Made by a program: the position numbers and the translations under genes
The notes under the pieces: model-generated
What the model was told of the DNA's origin: nothing
What the model saw: only the letters and a program-made list of their open reading frames with translations
The model's database searches: none
Part shown: in pieces, positions 35,566 to 43,853 of the stretch
Numbering within the stretch: the first letter of the stretch is position 1
Layout: each line of letters starts with the position of its first letter
Origin: Bacteroidota bacterium
Lineage (GTDB): Bacteria; Bacteroidota; Bacteroidia; Flavobacteriales_C; GCA-002722245
Length of the DNA: 43,853 bases
Direction of reading: 5' to 3'
Assembly: GCA_026390935.1 (NCBI GenBank)
Contig: JAPLEZ010000097.1
Span: 1 to 43,853, forward strand

Positions 35566-37488
35566 TTATAAATCATTCACCTTTTTCCAAACCGCAAAAG
35601 AGATAAATTTAAATATCCTTCTGTTTTCAGGGGATTGTTGCTGATCAAAGAAAGTATCGTAATTTTTATGGAGATAATCCAGGTCGATGAACTCACTTAA
35701 ATCAGCGGAGAAATAATCCCGTACTTCATTTTTTATCTCACAAATCCACTGGTTGTTTGGAGTGGTGTAGCCCAGCTTATCTTTGCGCAAACGCACGTCT
35801 TCGGGGATGTGTCCTTTGATTGCTTCTTTTAAAAGAGACTTTAATGTATTGTTCTCAATTTTATAATTGCCCGGAATGGAAAAGAGCAATTCATTGAGCT
35901 CTTTATCATCGGCCAGAGGAACACGAGATTCCACAGAAAACCACATAGAGCAACGATCCTCACACTTTAAATACGATTTTAAACTGCTGTTGTAAAACTC
36001 ATGCGCCAAGCGGTCATTCAATGTGAATTGCTGTTGGTTTTTAAAATCATCAAAAGTTAAAGTAGAGTAAGTATCATACAAATCCTCATCAATCATTTTA
36101 AAATCGGGAAACTTTGAGCGATATATTTTTTTGAGGATGGAAGCAGGAAAACGTTGTAATCCGTGGTATTTCATCCATTGCTTGCCCAAATAATTTTTGT
36201 TGTTTTCATAATTCAAAAAATAGCGGTGAGGTTCGTAACCTGCAAATAACTCATCGCCACCCTGACCGTCAAGCACCACTGTTATCCCTGCTTCTTTTAC
36301 CTTTTGCATCACCCGCCATTGGGCGTATGTGCTGGTAGAAAAAAGCGGGATGTCCTGGCAAAGGGTTAATTCTTCAAGATCGCCAAGCAATTCTTTCGAT
36401 GAAGGCTGAACGGTATGCCACTGACCTTTGGAATAGTCCACCATCATTTTCGCCCACTTGCTTTCATCAATTGTAGCATCAAGATTGGTAGATGTAAACA
36501 AATGGATTTTGTTTTCGGGCTGCAGATGATGCATCAATCCTACGATAGAAGAGCTGTCCATTCCGCCACTCAAGCAGGACCCCACTTCAACATCGGCCCG
36601 CAAACGCAATTGCACCGACTGCTTTAATTTCTCCAGAATCTCTTCTTGGTACTGAATTGTTTTTTTGGGATCTATCCTTTCCGGACTGTTGTTGACGGGA
36701 AGAGAGTAGTATTTAGTCAGTGATTTTATTCCCGATTTCAAATCAATGAAAAGATGGTGAGCCGGCTCCAATTCAATGATTCCTTGGAGCAAGCCTTGCG
36801 GTCGGTTTTCAATTTCATTGAAACTCAAGTAGTCGAAAGCCGCCTGATAATTGATCTTCTTTTCAATAAGTCCCGAATGCAAAATCGATTTCTGTTCAGA
36901 GGCAAAAAGGAAAAATTTCTCGTTTTGAAAATAATAAAACGGTTTAACGCCAACACGATCTCTGCTGCACCAAATAAGGGATTTGCGGCGATCATACACC
37001 ACAAAAGCCCACATGCCATTAAAGCGCTCAACACAATCAACTCCCCATTCTTGGTAGGCTTTCAGAATAACTTCGGTGTCGGAATTGGAAAAAAATCGAT
37101 GGCCTTTTTTTGTCAGCTCTTGTTTGATTTCAAGGTAATTGTATATCTCACCATTGTATGTAATCCAAAGATTGGAATCTTCTGAACTCATTGGCTGATG
37201 GCCAGAAGGAGAGAGGTCCAATATACTCAATCGGCGATGTGCCAAGCCTACAGTATAGTTTTTATCTGCTTCGGAAATGTGTTTTTTTGGGATGTAGTTC
37301 AAATCCGACTCGCGTACTTTTTCTGGAGTAGCATTTCCCGAATAGCTTTGCTTTTCCTGATCATTGAACAAAGCGAAACCTTCGTCGTCGGGACCGCGGT
37401 GGGCAATTAAATTGCTCATCTTTTCCAGCGCCCGGGGCGTGCTGAAATCAGGGTAGGAGAAGTTTATTATTCCGCAAATGCCGCACAT
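35566..37488 (-). CDS. asnB: Asparagine synthetase (glutamine-hydrolysing)
   Basis: The 640-residue protein starts MCGICGI, exposing the catalytic Cys2 of a class-II glutaminase domain (RGPDDEGF, AHRRLSILDLS, YNGEIYNY), followed by an AsnB synthase domain with the SGGMDSSSIVGL PP-loop and VLDGQGGDELFAGY. It is about 100 residues longer than primary-metabolism AsnB and is of the type found in surface polysaccharide loci, where it may amidate a sugar acid. It lies one base after the sulfotransferase stop. Confidence 0.93.
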   Translation of the reverse strand: MCGICGIINFSYPDFSTPRALEKMSNLIAHRGPDDEGFALFNDQEKQSYSGNATPEKVRESDLNYIPKKHISEADKNYTVGLAHRRLSILDLSPSGHQPMSSEDSNLWITYNGEIYNYLEIKQELTKKGHRFFSNSDTEVILKAYQEWGVDCVERFNGMWAFVVYDRRKSLIWCSRDRVGVKPFYYFQNEKFFLFASEQKSILHSGLIEKKINYQAAFDYLSFNEIENRPQGLLQGIIELEPAHHLFIDLKSGIKSLTKYYSLPVNNSPERIDPKKTIQYQEEILEKLKQSVQLRLRADVEVGSCLSGGMDSSSIVGLMHHLQPENKIHLFTSTNLDATIDESKWAKMMVDYSKGQWHTVQPSSKELLGDLEELTLCQDIPLFSTSTYAQWRVMQKVKEAGITVVLDGQGGDELFAGYEPHRYFLNYENNKNYLGKQWMKYHGLQRFPASILKKIYRSKFPDFKMIDEDLYDTYSTLTFDDFKNQQQFTLNDRLAHEFYNSSLKSYLKCEDRCSMWFSVESRVPLADDKELNELLFSIPGNYKIENNTLKSLLKEAIKGHIPEDVRLRKDKLGYTTPNNQWICEIKNEVRDYFSADLSEFIDLDYLHKNYDTFFDQQQSPENRRIFKFISFAVWKKVNDL

Positions 37489-37489
37489 A

Positions 37490-38389
37490 TCAGAGCCAGT
37501 GGTTTAAATCGCGATGTATCAATTTCGCTGTTTTTTTAATGTCGTCGGAGAAAAACAAAGTCAGTTCTTTTTTTACTTCGTCACTCATTGCTTCTTTGCC
37601 TCCTTTTTGAATATTGGAAGTGTATATTTTATTCAATATTTTTTCTCTTATGTTTTTTGAAGGAAGTAAAATGCGAATCAAATTTTTCTCCCAATTTTTT
37701 GCTGTTTTAAATTTTTGATGAATAGATAATGACGCATACGACTTAGACGTATTTTGCATATCAGCAGCGAGCGAAGCAAGGGGAGAAGCTCCTAAAAATC
37801 GCAGCACTTTATTCGTCTCTTCCAAAGGCTGTTTTTTAAGATCATCAGCCAAAACGAAATGGATATTTTCTTCGCCGAAAGTGTTGATGTAATTATTTAT
37901 TCTATCGCTGTATAATCCATTGTTTCTGTACATTAAGCATTGATTGAAACGTGCGGAAGTCGGAATTTTTTGTCCGACTTTACGATAAAATTCCAAAGCC
38001 AGCGCTTCTTCAAAATCAGTTTCAGTTTCGTCGGCATTGAATAGGTTTTCTTTGTGTAAAGAGTAAATCATTTCAGCCGGATTTCTGAGGCAGATGATGA
38101 TTTTTACTTTGCCAATTTGATCCATTATTTCCTTTGGAGCCGATGTAGAATAGAGGTACCAAACGGAGGCGTCGCCTTTGATTTTATCATCGGCGTTCTT
38201 GAAAAAATTTAAGTAAGTCGAGAAATCACTCAACTGATTTTTAATCCTTAAATCTTTTCCAAAAAAATGAATTTCTTTGGGCGCAAAAAATATTCCCGGA
38301 TGCTGCTGCAAATAATGGTACAGCGAAGTAGTGCCGCATTTGGGTGCGCCTGCAATAATGAAATTGGGATATGTTTTATTTTTTTCCAT
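37490..38389 (-). CDS. Sulfotransferase
   Basis: The 299-residue protein carries the 5'-phosphosulfate loop near its start, FIIAGAPKCGTTSLYHYL (residues 10-27), and a downstream VKIIICLRNPAEMIYSLHKE segment that binds the 3'-phosphate of PAPS. This layout matches glycan sulfotransferases of the heparan NST type, which transfer sulfate from PAPS to a sugar hydroxyl or amine. In this locus the acceptor is probably the polysaccharide made or exported by the neighbours. It overlaps the flippase gene by 14 bases and is followed by asnB after one base. No PAPS-making genes are in the window. Confidence 0.9.
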   Translation of the reverse strand: MEKNKTYPNFIIAGAPKCGTTSLYHYLQQHPGIFFAPKEIHFFGKDLRIKNQLSDFSTYLNFFKNADDKIKGDASVWYLYSTSAPKEIMDQIGKVKIIICLRNPAEMIYSLHKENLFNADETETDFEEALALEFYRKVGQKIPTSARFNQCLMYRNNGLYSDRINNYINTFGEENIHFVLADDLKKQPLEETNKVLRFLGASPLASLAADMQNTSKSYASLSIHQKFKTAKNWEKNLIRILLPSKNIREKILNKIYTSNIQKGGKEAMSDEVKKELTLFFSDDIKKTAKLIHRDLNHWL

Positions 38390-39776
38390 TCAATGCAAAT
38401 GCAGTTGGATTCAAGCCGGTTTTTTTAACGAGGAAATACAGCATTATAAGGTTCCACAGCGCTAAAGATATGGCTGTAGCTATTGCAACACCTATAATTC
38501 CATAATCTTTAATCAATAATAAATTCAATAAAATATTTACAAGCACACTCACGGCCATTCCAATAATACTATATTTTTCATTTTTCGTCATAATGAGTAA
38601 ATAACCCACAGAACCTGCTGCAACGTTAATGAATTGTCCGGCAATTAAAATAAGCATTGTTGGATAAGCACTTTGATAACCATCGCCAAACCAACCTAAA
38701 AACCAAAAACCACCAATGATCAGTATTAAAAACAAAGGCAAACTCACTAGCATAACCATGCGTGCTGTTTGGGTAACAATGTTTTGCAAACGATCTTTTT
38801 GTCCGGTGTGGTACAACTCCGATGCAGAAGGACCAAGCACATAGTTGGAAATAATGAGTCCGATTGATAGCGCCTGAGCTCCTTTATTGGCCACATTAAA
38901 AAGAGCAATATTGTTGAGAGCTTCCTGTTCGTTCATGAGCAAACCAATCATTTGAATATCAATATTTGAATTAATGACAGAAAGCGCACTCAGCGGAACA
39001 AACAGCAATCCTTGTTTGAGCCAAAAGCTTCTTTCATATTCTGCCTTATGATTTGGAATTTCCTGTCGCAAACCTCTCTGCATCAGGAAAAATGCAAGAA
39101 TAAAAACCAAGAAACTCGCAACTAAAAAGATCTTTAATAAATCGAGTCCTGTAGGATTTGAAACAAATAAGTATAAACCAATTCCACCTCCAATGATGAG
39201 CAAGGGTCGCAAAATTTTCTCGCCCAGCAAGGATTTGCCAATGTGCTTCAATCCGTTCAGTACGCCCTGGAAGTAACAAAGCATGGATAAAAGAGGAACG
39301 CAGCTCAAACCAATAATGATGTAGGTATTGTCGTGAATGCCTTTAATAACATTGTAATGCGAGCATATCAAGATGGCGACAAGTGTGATAACAGCAGAAA
39401 AAACAAAGATGCTGATCATGCTAAATCGGTTGATTCCTTTTATCAATCCGAATTTTTGCTTCGTTTTGTATTCAGGTAACTGTCGCAAAATCAAAACATT
39501 CAAACCCAGCGGCGCGAAGATGGCCAGTATATTGGCCAGCGCATTCACTGCTACATAAGCGCCGTATTCGGCTTTGGTGGTAATGTTGGTAAGTAGGAGA
39601 GTGGTTAAGTAAGTAAGAACAATGGCCACTATGTTCAGTACAAAACTCGAGCTGAGATTTTTTAAATATTTTCCTTTGTAGGAATCTTCTTTAACACCCG
39701 ACCGATAGTTATTTATGATTTTACTAATCGCCAATTTTGCAATGCTTTTTATAGAGGTCGTCGAATTTAGCGCCAA
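38376..39776 (-). CDS. Polysaccharide flippase (Wzx/MATE-type)
   Basis: The 466-residue protein has about twelve to fourteen hydrophobic helices starting near residue 45 (SSFVLNIVAIVLTYLTTLLL), in the arrangement of the polysaccharide-transporter branch of the MOP superfamily. It would flip lipid-linked oligosaccharide across the inner membrane. The N-terminus has an unusually long soluble lead of about 40 residues, including KEDSYKGKYLKN, and overlaps the glycosyltransferase gene by 53 bases. If the true start is a later non-ATG codon, the overlap would shrink. Confidence 0.88.
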   Translation of the reverse strand: MALNSTTSIKSIAKLAISKIINNYRSGVKEDSYKGKYLKNLSSSFVLNIVAIVLTYLTTLLLTNITTKAEYGAYVAVNALANILAIFAPLGLNVLILRQLPEYKTKQKFGLIKGINRFSMISIFVFSAVITLVAILICSHYNVIKGIHDNTYIIIGLSCVPLLSMLCYFQGVLNGLKHIGKSLLGEKILRPLLIIGGGIGLYLFVSNPTGLDLLKIFLVASFLVFILAFFLMQRGLRQEIPNHKAEYERSFWLKQGLLFVPLSALSVINSNIDIQMIGLLMNEQEALNNIALFNVANKGAQALSIGLIISNYVLGPSASELYHTGQKDRLQNIVTQTARMVMLVSLPLFLILIIGGFWFLGWFGDGYQSAYPTMLILIAGQFINVAAGSVGYLLIMTKNEKYSIIGMAVSVLVNILLNLLLIKDYGIIGVAIATAISLALWNLIMLYFLVKKTGLNPTAFALNGKK

Positions 39777-40896
39777 TTTTCACAGAACTGAAATGATCGA
39801 GTGCATATTGTCTGATGCTATGAGAATTAAAGGGTTTTGTGCGTATTATTTTTTGCATTGCATTAAGCAAAGCTTCAGAATCGTTAGCCGGGATAAGGTA
39901 GCCCATCTCTGGCAATAAATGCTCTTTGATGCCGCCAACATCTGTAGCAATAACAGGAGTTCCGCAGGCAAATGACTCGGCGATAACACAAGGTTGATTT
40001 TCAAAATTACTAAACAAAACGGTAGCCATTGCTTCTTGCATATGGTTTCTAACAACCACCGGATCCTGCACTCCCATAAAATTCACATATTCAGTAAGAT
40101 TAAGGTTGACCGTTAGTTCTAGCAAGTCATCTTTATCAATGCCATTGCCAATAATAATGAGTTTTGCGTTAGGATAACGTTCGTGCAAATGGCTGAGCGT
40201 TAAAATAATTCCGCTTATGTTTTTTTGTCTGTCCAAAAGATCAGCCACTACCAAAAAATAGTTTTTACGATTTTCAATGGGCGTATTGTAAAAGAAAAAA
40301 TTGGTGTCGACCGTGTTTGGAATGATGGTGTAATTATTTTTCAAACCATGATTTTGCATGGCTACTTTCAATCCGCCCGAAACCGTAATCACTTCTTCTG
40401 CATTGCGAATCACCATTTTCGTTACAAATTTTCGGAACCAGGAATTATTGTACTGATTGTCTTCGGGTAAATAGCCAGTCCAATGCTCCGTCACAATATA
40501 AGGAAGTCGTTTCCAGTATTTCCAGCTTGTAGCAACTATGCCGGCAGGGAAAGCAACATTTAAATGGACTAGATCTGGTTGGAACGACATTATTTTTAAG
40601 GCTCTCCAACCCAATTGGTGGCCAATGTAAAACCTCGACCAATTAATGATTTTGGCCAATCCGAGTTTCTTTTTGCTTTTGCGAAAGGTGACAATTATTT
40701 CGGTAATCCCGTTGTCGGAATGGATGTTTGTTTCAAAATGTGATTGCTGACCTTCAACGCTGCGCACATATATAATGCACACGTTGTGCTTTTTGTGCAC
40801 TGCCTCAGCATGGCGCTTCACAAAAATACCCAAAGTAGGATCTCCTTTATGAGGATACCAGCTGGTTAAAAACAATATGTTATGTCTTTCTGCCAA
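39724..40896 (-). CDS. Glycosyltransferase family 4
   Basis: The 390-residue protein shows the GT-B fold: N-terminal HNILFLTSWYPHKGDPTLGIFVKRHAEA, and a C-terminal nucleotide-sugar domain with FLVVADLLDRQKNISGIIL and the ExFxxGxPVxAxDxGGxxE motif (AESFACGTPVIATDVGGIKE). It transfers a sugar from a nucleotide donor to a growing lipid-linked glycan in the cytoplasm. Donor and acceptor are unknown. It is seven bases after copA and overlaps the flippase. Confidence 0.93.
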   Translation of the reverse strand: MAERHNILFLTSWYPHKGDPTLGIFVKRHAEAVHKKHNVCIIYVRSVEGQQSHFETNIHSDNGITEIIVTFRKSKKKLGLAKIINWSRFYIGHQLGWRALKIMSFQPDLVHLNVAFPAGIVATSWKYWKRLPYIVTEHWTGYLPEDNQYNNSWFRKFVTKMVIRNAEEVITVSGGLKVAMQNHGLKNNYTIIPNTVDTNFFFYNTPIENRKNYFLVVADLLDRQKNISGIILTLSHLHERYPNAKLIIIGNGIDKDDLLELTVNLNLTEYVNFMGVQDPVVVRNHMQEAMATVLFSNFENQPCVIAESFACGTPVIATDVGGIKEHLLPEMGYLIPANDSEALLNAMQKIIRTKPFNSHSIRQYALDHFSSVKIGAKFDDLYKKHCKIGD

Positions 40897-40903
40897 TTCG
40901 GGA

Positions 40904-42991
40904 TCAATTTAGTGTTTTTGCCTTTATGCGCAAAGAATTACCAATAACAATCACGTCGGAAAAAGCCATGGCCAGCGCTGCAAAAATGGGCATCAAAAAT
41001 CCGAAGGCGGCAACTGGAATTGCTAACACATTGTAAAACAGCGCCCAAAACAAATTTTGTTTGATGGTTTTCAAAGTGATTTTGCAAAGGGCAACTACTT
41101 CTGTTATTTGGTGCAGACTAGTATTGTTTAATAAAATAACCTGCGCCGATTGTTTGGCTACATCTGTTGCGGCACCCAAAGAAATACCTACATAAGCCTT
41201 TGCCAAAGCAGGCGCATCGTTGATGCCATCACCTACCATGGCCACCTTTCCTTTAGCGCTCAACTCCTCAATCACTCTTAATTTATCATCGGGTTTTTGT
41301 TCGGCGTAAATGAGGGAAATGCCAATTTCTTTGGCCAGCATTTCGCATTTTTCTTTTTTGTCGCCCGATAGCAAAACAGGTTCAATGCCTTTGTTTTTGA
41401 GCCATGTCATGGTTTGTGCAACATCGCTTTTTAATTCATCTTCAATTTTTACAGAAGCAATGATGATGTCGTTTTCCAGCACATCAATTTCTCCCGCCTG
41501 ACTTCCTGCAACAATTTCGTATTCTTTGTTATCAAAGGTCCCTGTGATACCAACACCTTTTATTTCAGTAATCTGCTGAAATGAAAGCAGGGTGGAAGTG
41601 AGCTTTAATTCTTTGCAAATGGATTTAGCTATTGGGTGCGCCGAATGGCTTTCAAGAGAAAACAATATGTTGTGAATCAAGTCTTGTGATGCACCGTTGA
41701 AAACACGAATGTTTTTGATTTTAAATTCGCCCGTAGTGAGGGTTCCGGTTTTATCAAATACCATGTATTTTACTTCCGATAGCATTTCAATGGTGTTTCC
41801 GCCTCTGATTAAAATTCCTTGCTTAGCAGCTTTTCCAACACCTACCATAACTGCGGTGGGAGTGGCCAATCCCATGGCACACGGACAAGAAATTACCAGC
41901 ACGGCAATGCTGTTCATCACCGAAACCTCCATTCCATTATCGGTAAAGAAATAGGTAATTAAAAAAGTAAGTAGGGATATTCCTAAAACAACGGGCACAA
42001 AAATGGCGCTCACTCTATCGCCCAAGCGCTGAATTTCGGGCTGGTTTTCCTGAGCACTTTTCACCAATTGTATAATTTGCTGCAGTGTAGTGTCTTTACC
42101 AATTCTATTGACTTTAATTTTCACGTTGCCTTGCTGACACAAAGTTCCGCCAAGCACCTGGTCGCCCACTTTTTTTAAAACAGGAACACTTTCTCCTGAA
42201 ATCATTGATTCATCAATCCAGCATTCTCCTACACTTATTAATGCATCTATTGGAATTTGTTCGCCTTCGCTTACCAAAACAATATCTCCAATTTTCAGTT
42301 CATCTGCATTTTTAAGAGTGAAAGGCTCTTTGCTAAGAAGTCCGTTAAAAACCTTGGCCTTCACTTTCTGCAACTTTGACAATTCCTCAATCGCTCCTGT
42401 GGTTCTCTTCACCGCCAAATGCTCTATCCAGTTGCCCAATAAAACCAATGTGATGATGGAAGCCGATGTTTCAAAAAACAAGTATTTGTGATGGTGTCCG
42501 CCACTTAAGATGAAAGTGCCGATCAAACTATAAAAGTAGGCAGATGAAGCGCCTATAAAAATAAGTACATCCATATTGGGTAGTAGCACTTTTACTGATC
42601 CCCAGGCACTTTTTCCAAAATGGATAAAGCCAATGATGAATACAGGAGTAGATAAAACCAGTTGAAAATAAGGATTGTTCAATATTGAATCCTCTGGAGC
42701 AAACATATGAAGTAGAAGAGGGGCGGTAAAAACAGAACAAATGATTAGTAAAGTTTTAAGATTAAAAAACTTCGCATTTTTCTCTTTGTTTCTTTCAAGC
42801 ACATGGTAGCCTAATTTGTTGATAGATTCAATGACCGGCGATAAATCTTTTTTGTCCCAAACAAATGCTGCTTCGCCCGTTGTAAAACTTACGGAAACAT
42901 CTTGTGCACCTTGCTTTTCCATGACTTTTTTAATGGTCATAGCGCAGTTAGTACAGTCCATACCTTCAATATTCAATCGTTGTTTTTCCAT
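40904..42991 (-). CDS. copA: Copper-type P1B ATPase
   Basis: The 695-residue pump has one N-terminal heavy-metal-associated domain (GMDCTNC, C13/C16), eight predicted membrane helices, the transmembrane metal motif SCPCAMGLATP (C369-P-C371), the phosphorylation site DKTGT (D413) and the hinge VAMVGDGINDAPAL. CPC with a GMxCxxC domain identifies a Cu(+) or Ag(+) exporter. It exports copper from the cytoplasm to the periplasm. Most operons with copA carry a chaperone or a cuprous regulator; here the next gene, seven bases downstream, is a glycosyltransferase. A terminator-like hairpin lies in the leader. Confidence 0.95.
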   Translation of the reverse strand: MEKQRLNIEGMDCTNCAMTIKKVMEKQGAQDVSVSFTTGEAAFVWDKKDLSPVIESINKLGYHVLERNKEKNAKFFNLKTLLIICSVFTAPLLLHMFAPEDSILNNPYFQLVLSTPVFIIGFIHFGKSAWGSVKVLLPNMDVLIFIGASSAYFYSLIGTFILSGGHHHKYLFFETSASIITLVLLGNWIEHLAVKRTTGAIEELSKLQKVKAKVFNGLLSKEPFTLKNADELKIGDIVLVSEGEQIPIDALISVGECWIDESMISGESVPVLKKVGDQVLGGTLCQQGNVKIKVNRIGKDTTLQQIIQLVKSAQENQPEIQRLGDRVSAIFVPVVLGISLLTFLITYFFTDNGMEVSVMNSIAVLVISCPCAMGLATPTAVMVGVGKAAKQGILIRGGNTIEMLSEVKYMVFDKTGTLTTGEFKIKNIRVFNGASQDLIHNILFSLESHSAHPIAKSICKELKLTSTLLSFQQITEIKGVGITGTFDNKEYEIVAGSQAGEIDVLENDIIIASVKIEDELKSDVAQTMTWLKNKGIEPVLLSGDKKEKCEMLAKEIGISLIYAEQKPDDKLRVIEELSAKGKVAMVGDGINDAPALAKAYVGISLGAATDVAKQSAQVILLNNTSLHQITEVVALCKITLKTIKQNLFWALFYNVLAIPVAAFGFLMPIFAALAMAFSDVIVIGNSLRIKAKTLN

Positions 42992-43043
42992 GTGGTTTAA
43001 AGGTAGTAAATAATCAAGAGCGGGGGAGGTGATTTAAGTCAAT

Positions 43044-43080
43044 AAAAAAAGGGACTTTGCGATATTAACTGCAAAGTTCC
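43044..43080 (-). terminator. Terminator-like hairpin in the copA leader (minus strand)
   Basis: On the minus strand GGAACTTTGC (43080-43071), a ten-base loop and GCAAAGTCCC (43060-43051) are followed by T7 (43050-43044). Nine of ten pairs match. It ends about 53 bases before the copA start, so it would stop a transcript entering copA from the right, or act as an attenuator of copA. Confidence 0.55.
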
Positions 43081-43086
43081 TTAAAG

Positions 43087-43110
43087 CGGGAAAAGAGTTC
43101 CGTTTTTTTT
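43087..43110 (+). terminator. Short rho-independent-type hairpin (plus strand)
   Basis: CGGGA, a loop and TTCCG make a five-pair stem (one G-U) followed immediately by eight T (43103-43110). It is oriented rightward, although no plus-strand gene precedes it. It may terminate a small RNA or read-through from the left. Confidence 0.45.
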
Positions 43111-43460
43111 CGAAGCAATTCATTAAGGATTTGAAGATTTTAATTGAGTTTTACTGAGATCGTCGATATCGTCTATTTAAAAATCGCAAACTGTTTCGGC
43201 TATTTCCTCTATGTCCTGATGATTATTATAAAAGGAACGGTGGTTGGGAAAATTGGCGAAGTTGCTTGGAATTAAACTACTTGCTGATAATGCTCTTTTA
43301 CAGTTATTTAGAAACGTTTCTTTTCGATAGTGATAAAAATTATTTTTAAAAATTATTTACATCTTTTGAATAAGCGAAACGCATTGGTATTTGCGCATTT
43401 CCCATAAATAAGCATTTTTCTTTTCTAGGGTTATTAACGTAGAGGCTTTAATAATTAAAA
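43111..43460. other. Spacer without a recognised gene
   Basis: The plus frame from 43157 to 43348 reads a protein-like string (FRLFPLCPDDYYKRNGGWENW within it) but has no ATG before LIMLF and no family match; it may be a decayed gene fragment. The minus-strand ORF 43357-43575 has poor composition and is not called. Nothing else is seen. Confidence 0.4.
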
Positions 43461-43468
43461 TGAATTTG

Positions 43469-43476
43469 TATATTTG
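43469..43476 (+). promoter_or_regulatory. Exact -7 promoter element
   Basis: TATATTTG is a perfect TAnnTTTG box; no TTG is present at the -33 position. A transcript would begin near 43482 and carry a leader of about 260 bases before ATG 43742, long enough for a regulated leader, or could yield a small RNA first. Confidence 0.4.
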
Positions 43477-43741
43477 CGGCCGATTCAAATACACTACGGT
43501 ATTTAATGGGTCGAGAAGGATTTTGGAATAATCATAGTTATTTAAATTAAAATTTAAGTAATGCCTAAAAAGCATTACTCTGACATGACTTTATTGATTT
43601 TTAAAAAAAAGTGGATGATGAAAGCAAAATGTAACTTTTAGTTAAAGTTGAGTTAAGATGAGGGGGAAATAAGAAGATACATTTACTCGTTAAGCAAAAT
43701 AGAAAAACAAAAAACGTACGAAAAATAAATAGACAAGAAGC

Positions 43742-43853
43742 ATGAAAACAAAAATGATTTTAGCAGCAATAATTCTAACAGGATTCACTTCAATGGCGCA
43801 ACAAGGTGTGACTTTTTTTAGAGTAATTACAACTCCACAAAGCGCGTTGAATT
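43742..43853 (+). CDS. N-terminus of an exported protein, cut by window edge
   Basis: ATG 43742 opens 37 codons to the end of the window. The first 20 residues (MKTKMILAAIILTGFTSMAQ) are a signal peptide with a predicted cut after the alanine or glutamine, and the visible mature part begins QGVTFFRVITTPQSALN. This is too short to assign a family. Confidence 0.7.
   Translation, partial: MKTKMILAAIILTGFTSMAQQGVTFFRVITTPQSALN

Noticed and set aside
43357-43575. 72-codon minus-strand ORF
   Set aside because: It is AT-rich with no motif and covers the promoter of the plus-strand gene.

Overview
The window looks like a chromosomal segment of a member of the Bacteroidota. Evidence includes two secreted enzymes ending in type IX (Por) secretion C-terminal sorting domains, a TPR-transmembrane-AraC hybrid regulator, a BT_3928-like DoxX/thioredoxin-fold protein, DUF1599, DUF983 and DUF3817 proteins, an OstA/LptA-like protein, several outer-membrane barrel candidates, an almost complete lack of Shine-Dalgarno sequences, and promoter-like TTG / TAnnTTTG boxes. 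The base composition is AT-rich. No rRNA, tRNA, CRISPR, phage or intact insertion sequence was seen.

Layout. 1-6.2 kb: an edge-truncated Nudix/winged-helix regulator, divergent from a membrane-anchored AraC regulator, followed by a secreted CE4-type deacetylase and a secreted GH44 endoglucanase (a small glycan-degradation locus), with a 44-codon membrane ORF between the two enzymes on the other strand. 6.2-8.9 kb: a repeat-rich spacer, a zinc-ribbon-like membrane protein, then leftward DUF983/thioredoxin and DUF3817/thioesterase pairs. 8.9-14.0 kb: selenium-tRNA modification genes (selU with an in-frame amber codon, then selD) and a large FAD/Fe-S dehydrogenase whose conserved C-terminus is cut by an in-frame TGA. 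14-20 kb: an outer-membrane protein, a GNAT protein, a VanZ-like protein carrying a palindromic repeat inside its ORF, long inverted repeats, an ammonium channel and a GT22-like mannosyltransferase. 20-31.5 kb: YkgJ/folP leftward, then rightward DUF1599, BT_3928-like, tpiA, prmA, a 1532-residue secreted protein of unknown function, and an overlapping barrel/barrel/lipoprotein trio. 31.5-43 kb, all leftward: an LptA-like protein with purA and fur, then a tight six-gene run copA, glycosyltransferase, flippase, sulfotransferase, asnB and a lipoprotein archaemetzincin. 43-43.85 kb: a 750-bp spacer with opposing terminator-like hairpins and a promoter, then the start of a secreted protein cut by the window edge.

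Functionally, the left end pairs regulation with secreted polysaccharide degradation. The middle is housekeeping metabolism: selenium, folate, triose phosphate, ribosomal protein methylation and ammonium. The right half is envelope-centred: LPS-transport-like protein, surface polysaccharide assembly and sulfation, and secreted proteins of unknown function. The strongest points for a second look are the two single-codon nonsense interruptions 4.4 kb apart, the uncharacterised envelope locus at 24.9-31.5 kb, the copA-to-archaemetzincin run, and several families of palindromic repeats, one of which lies inside a gene.
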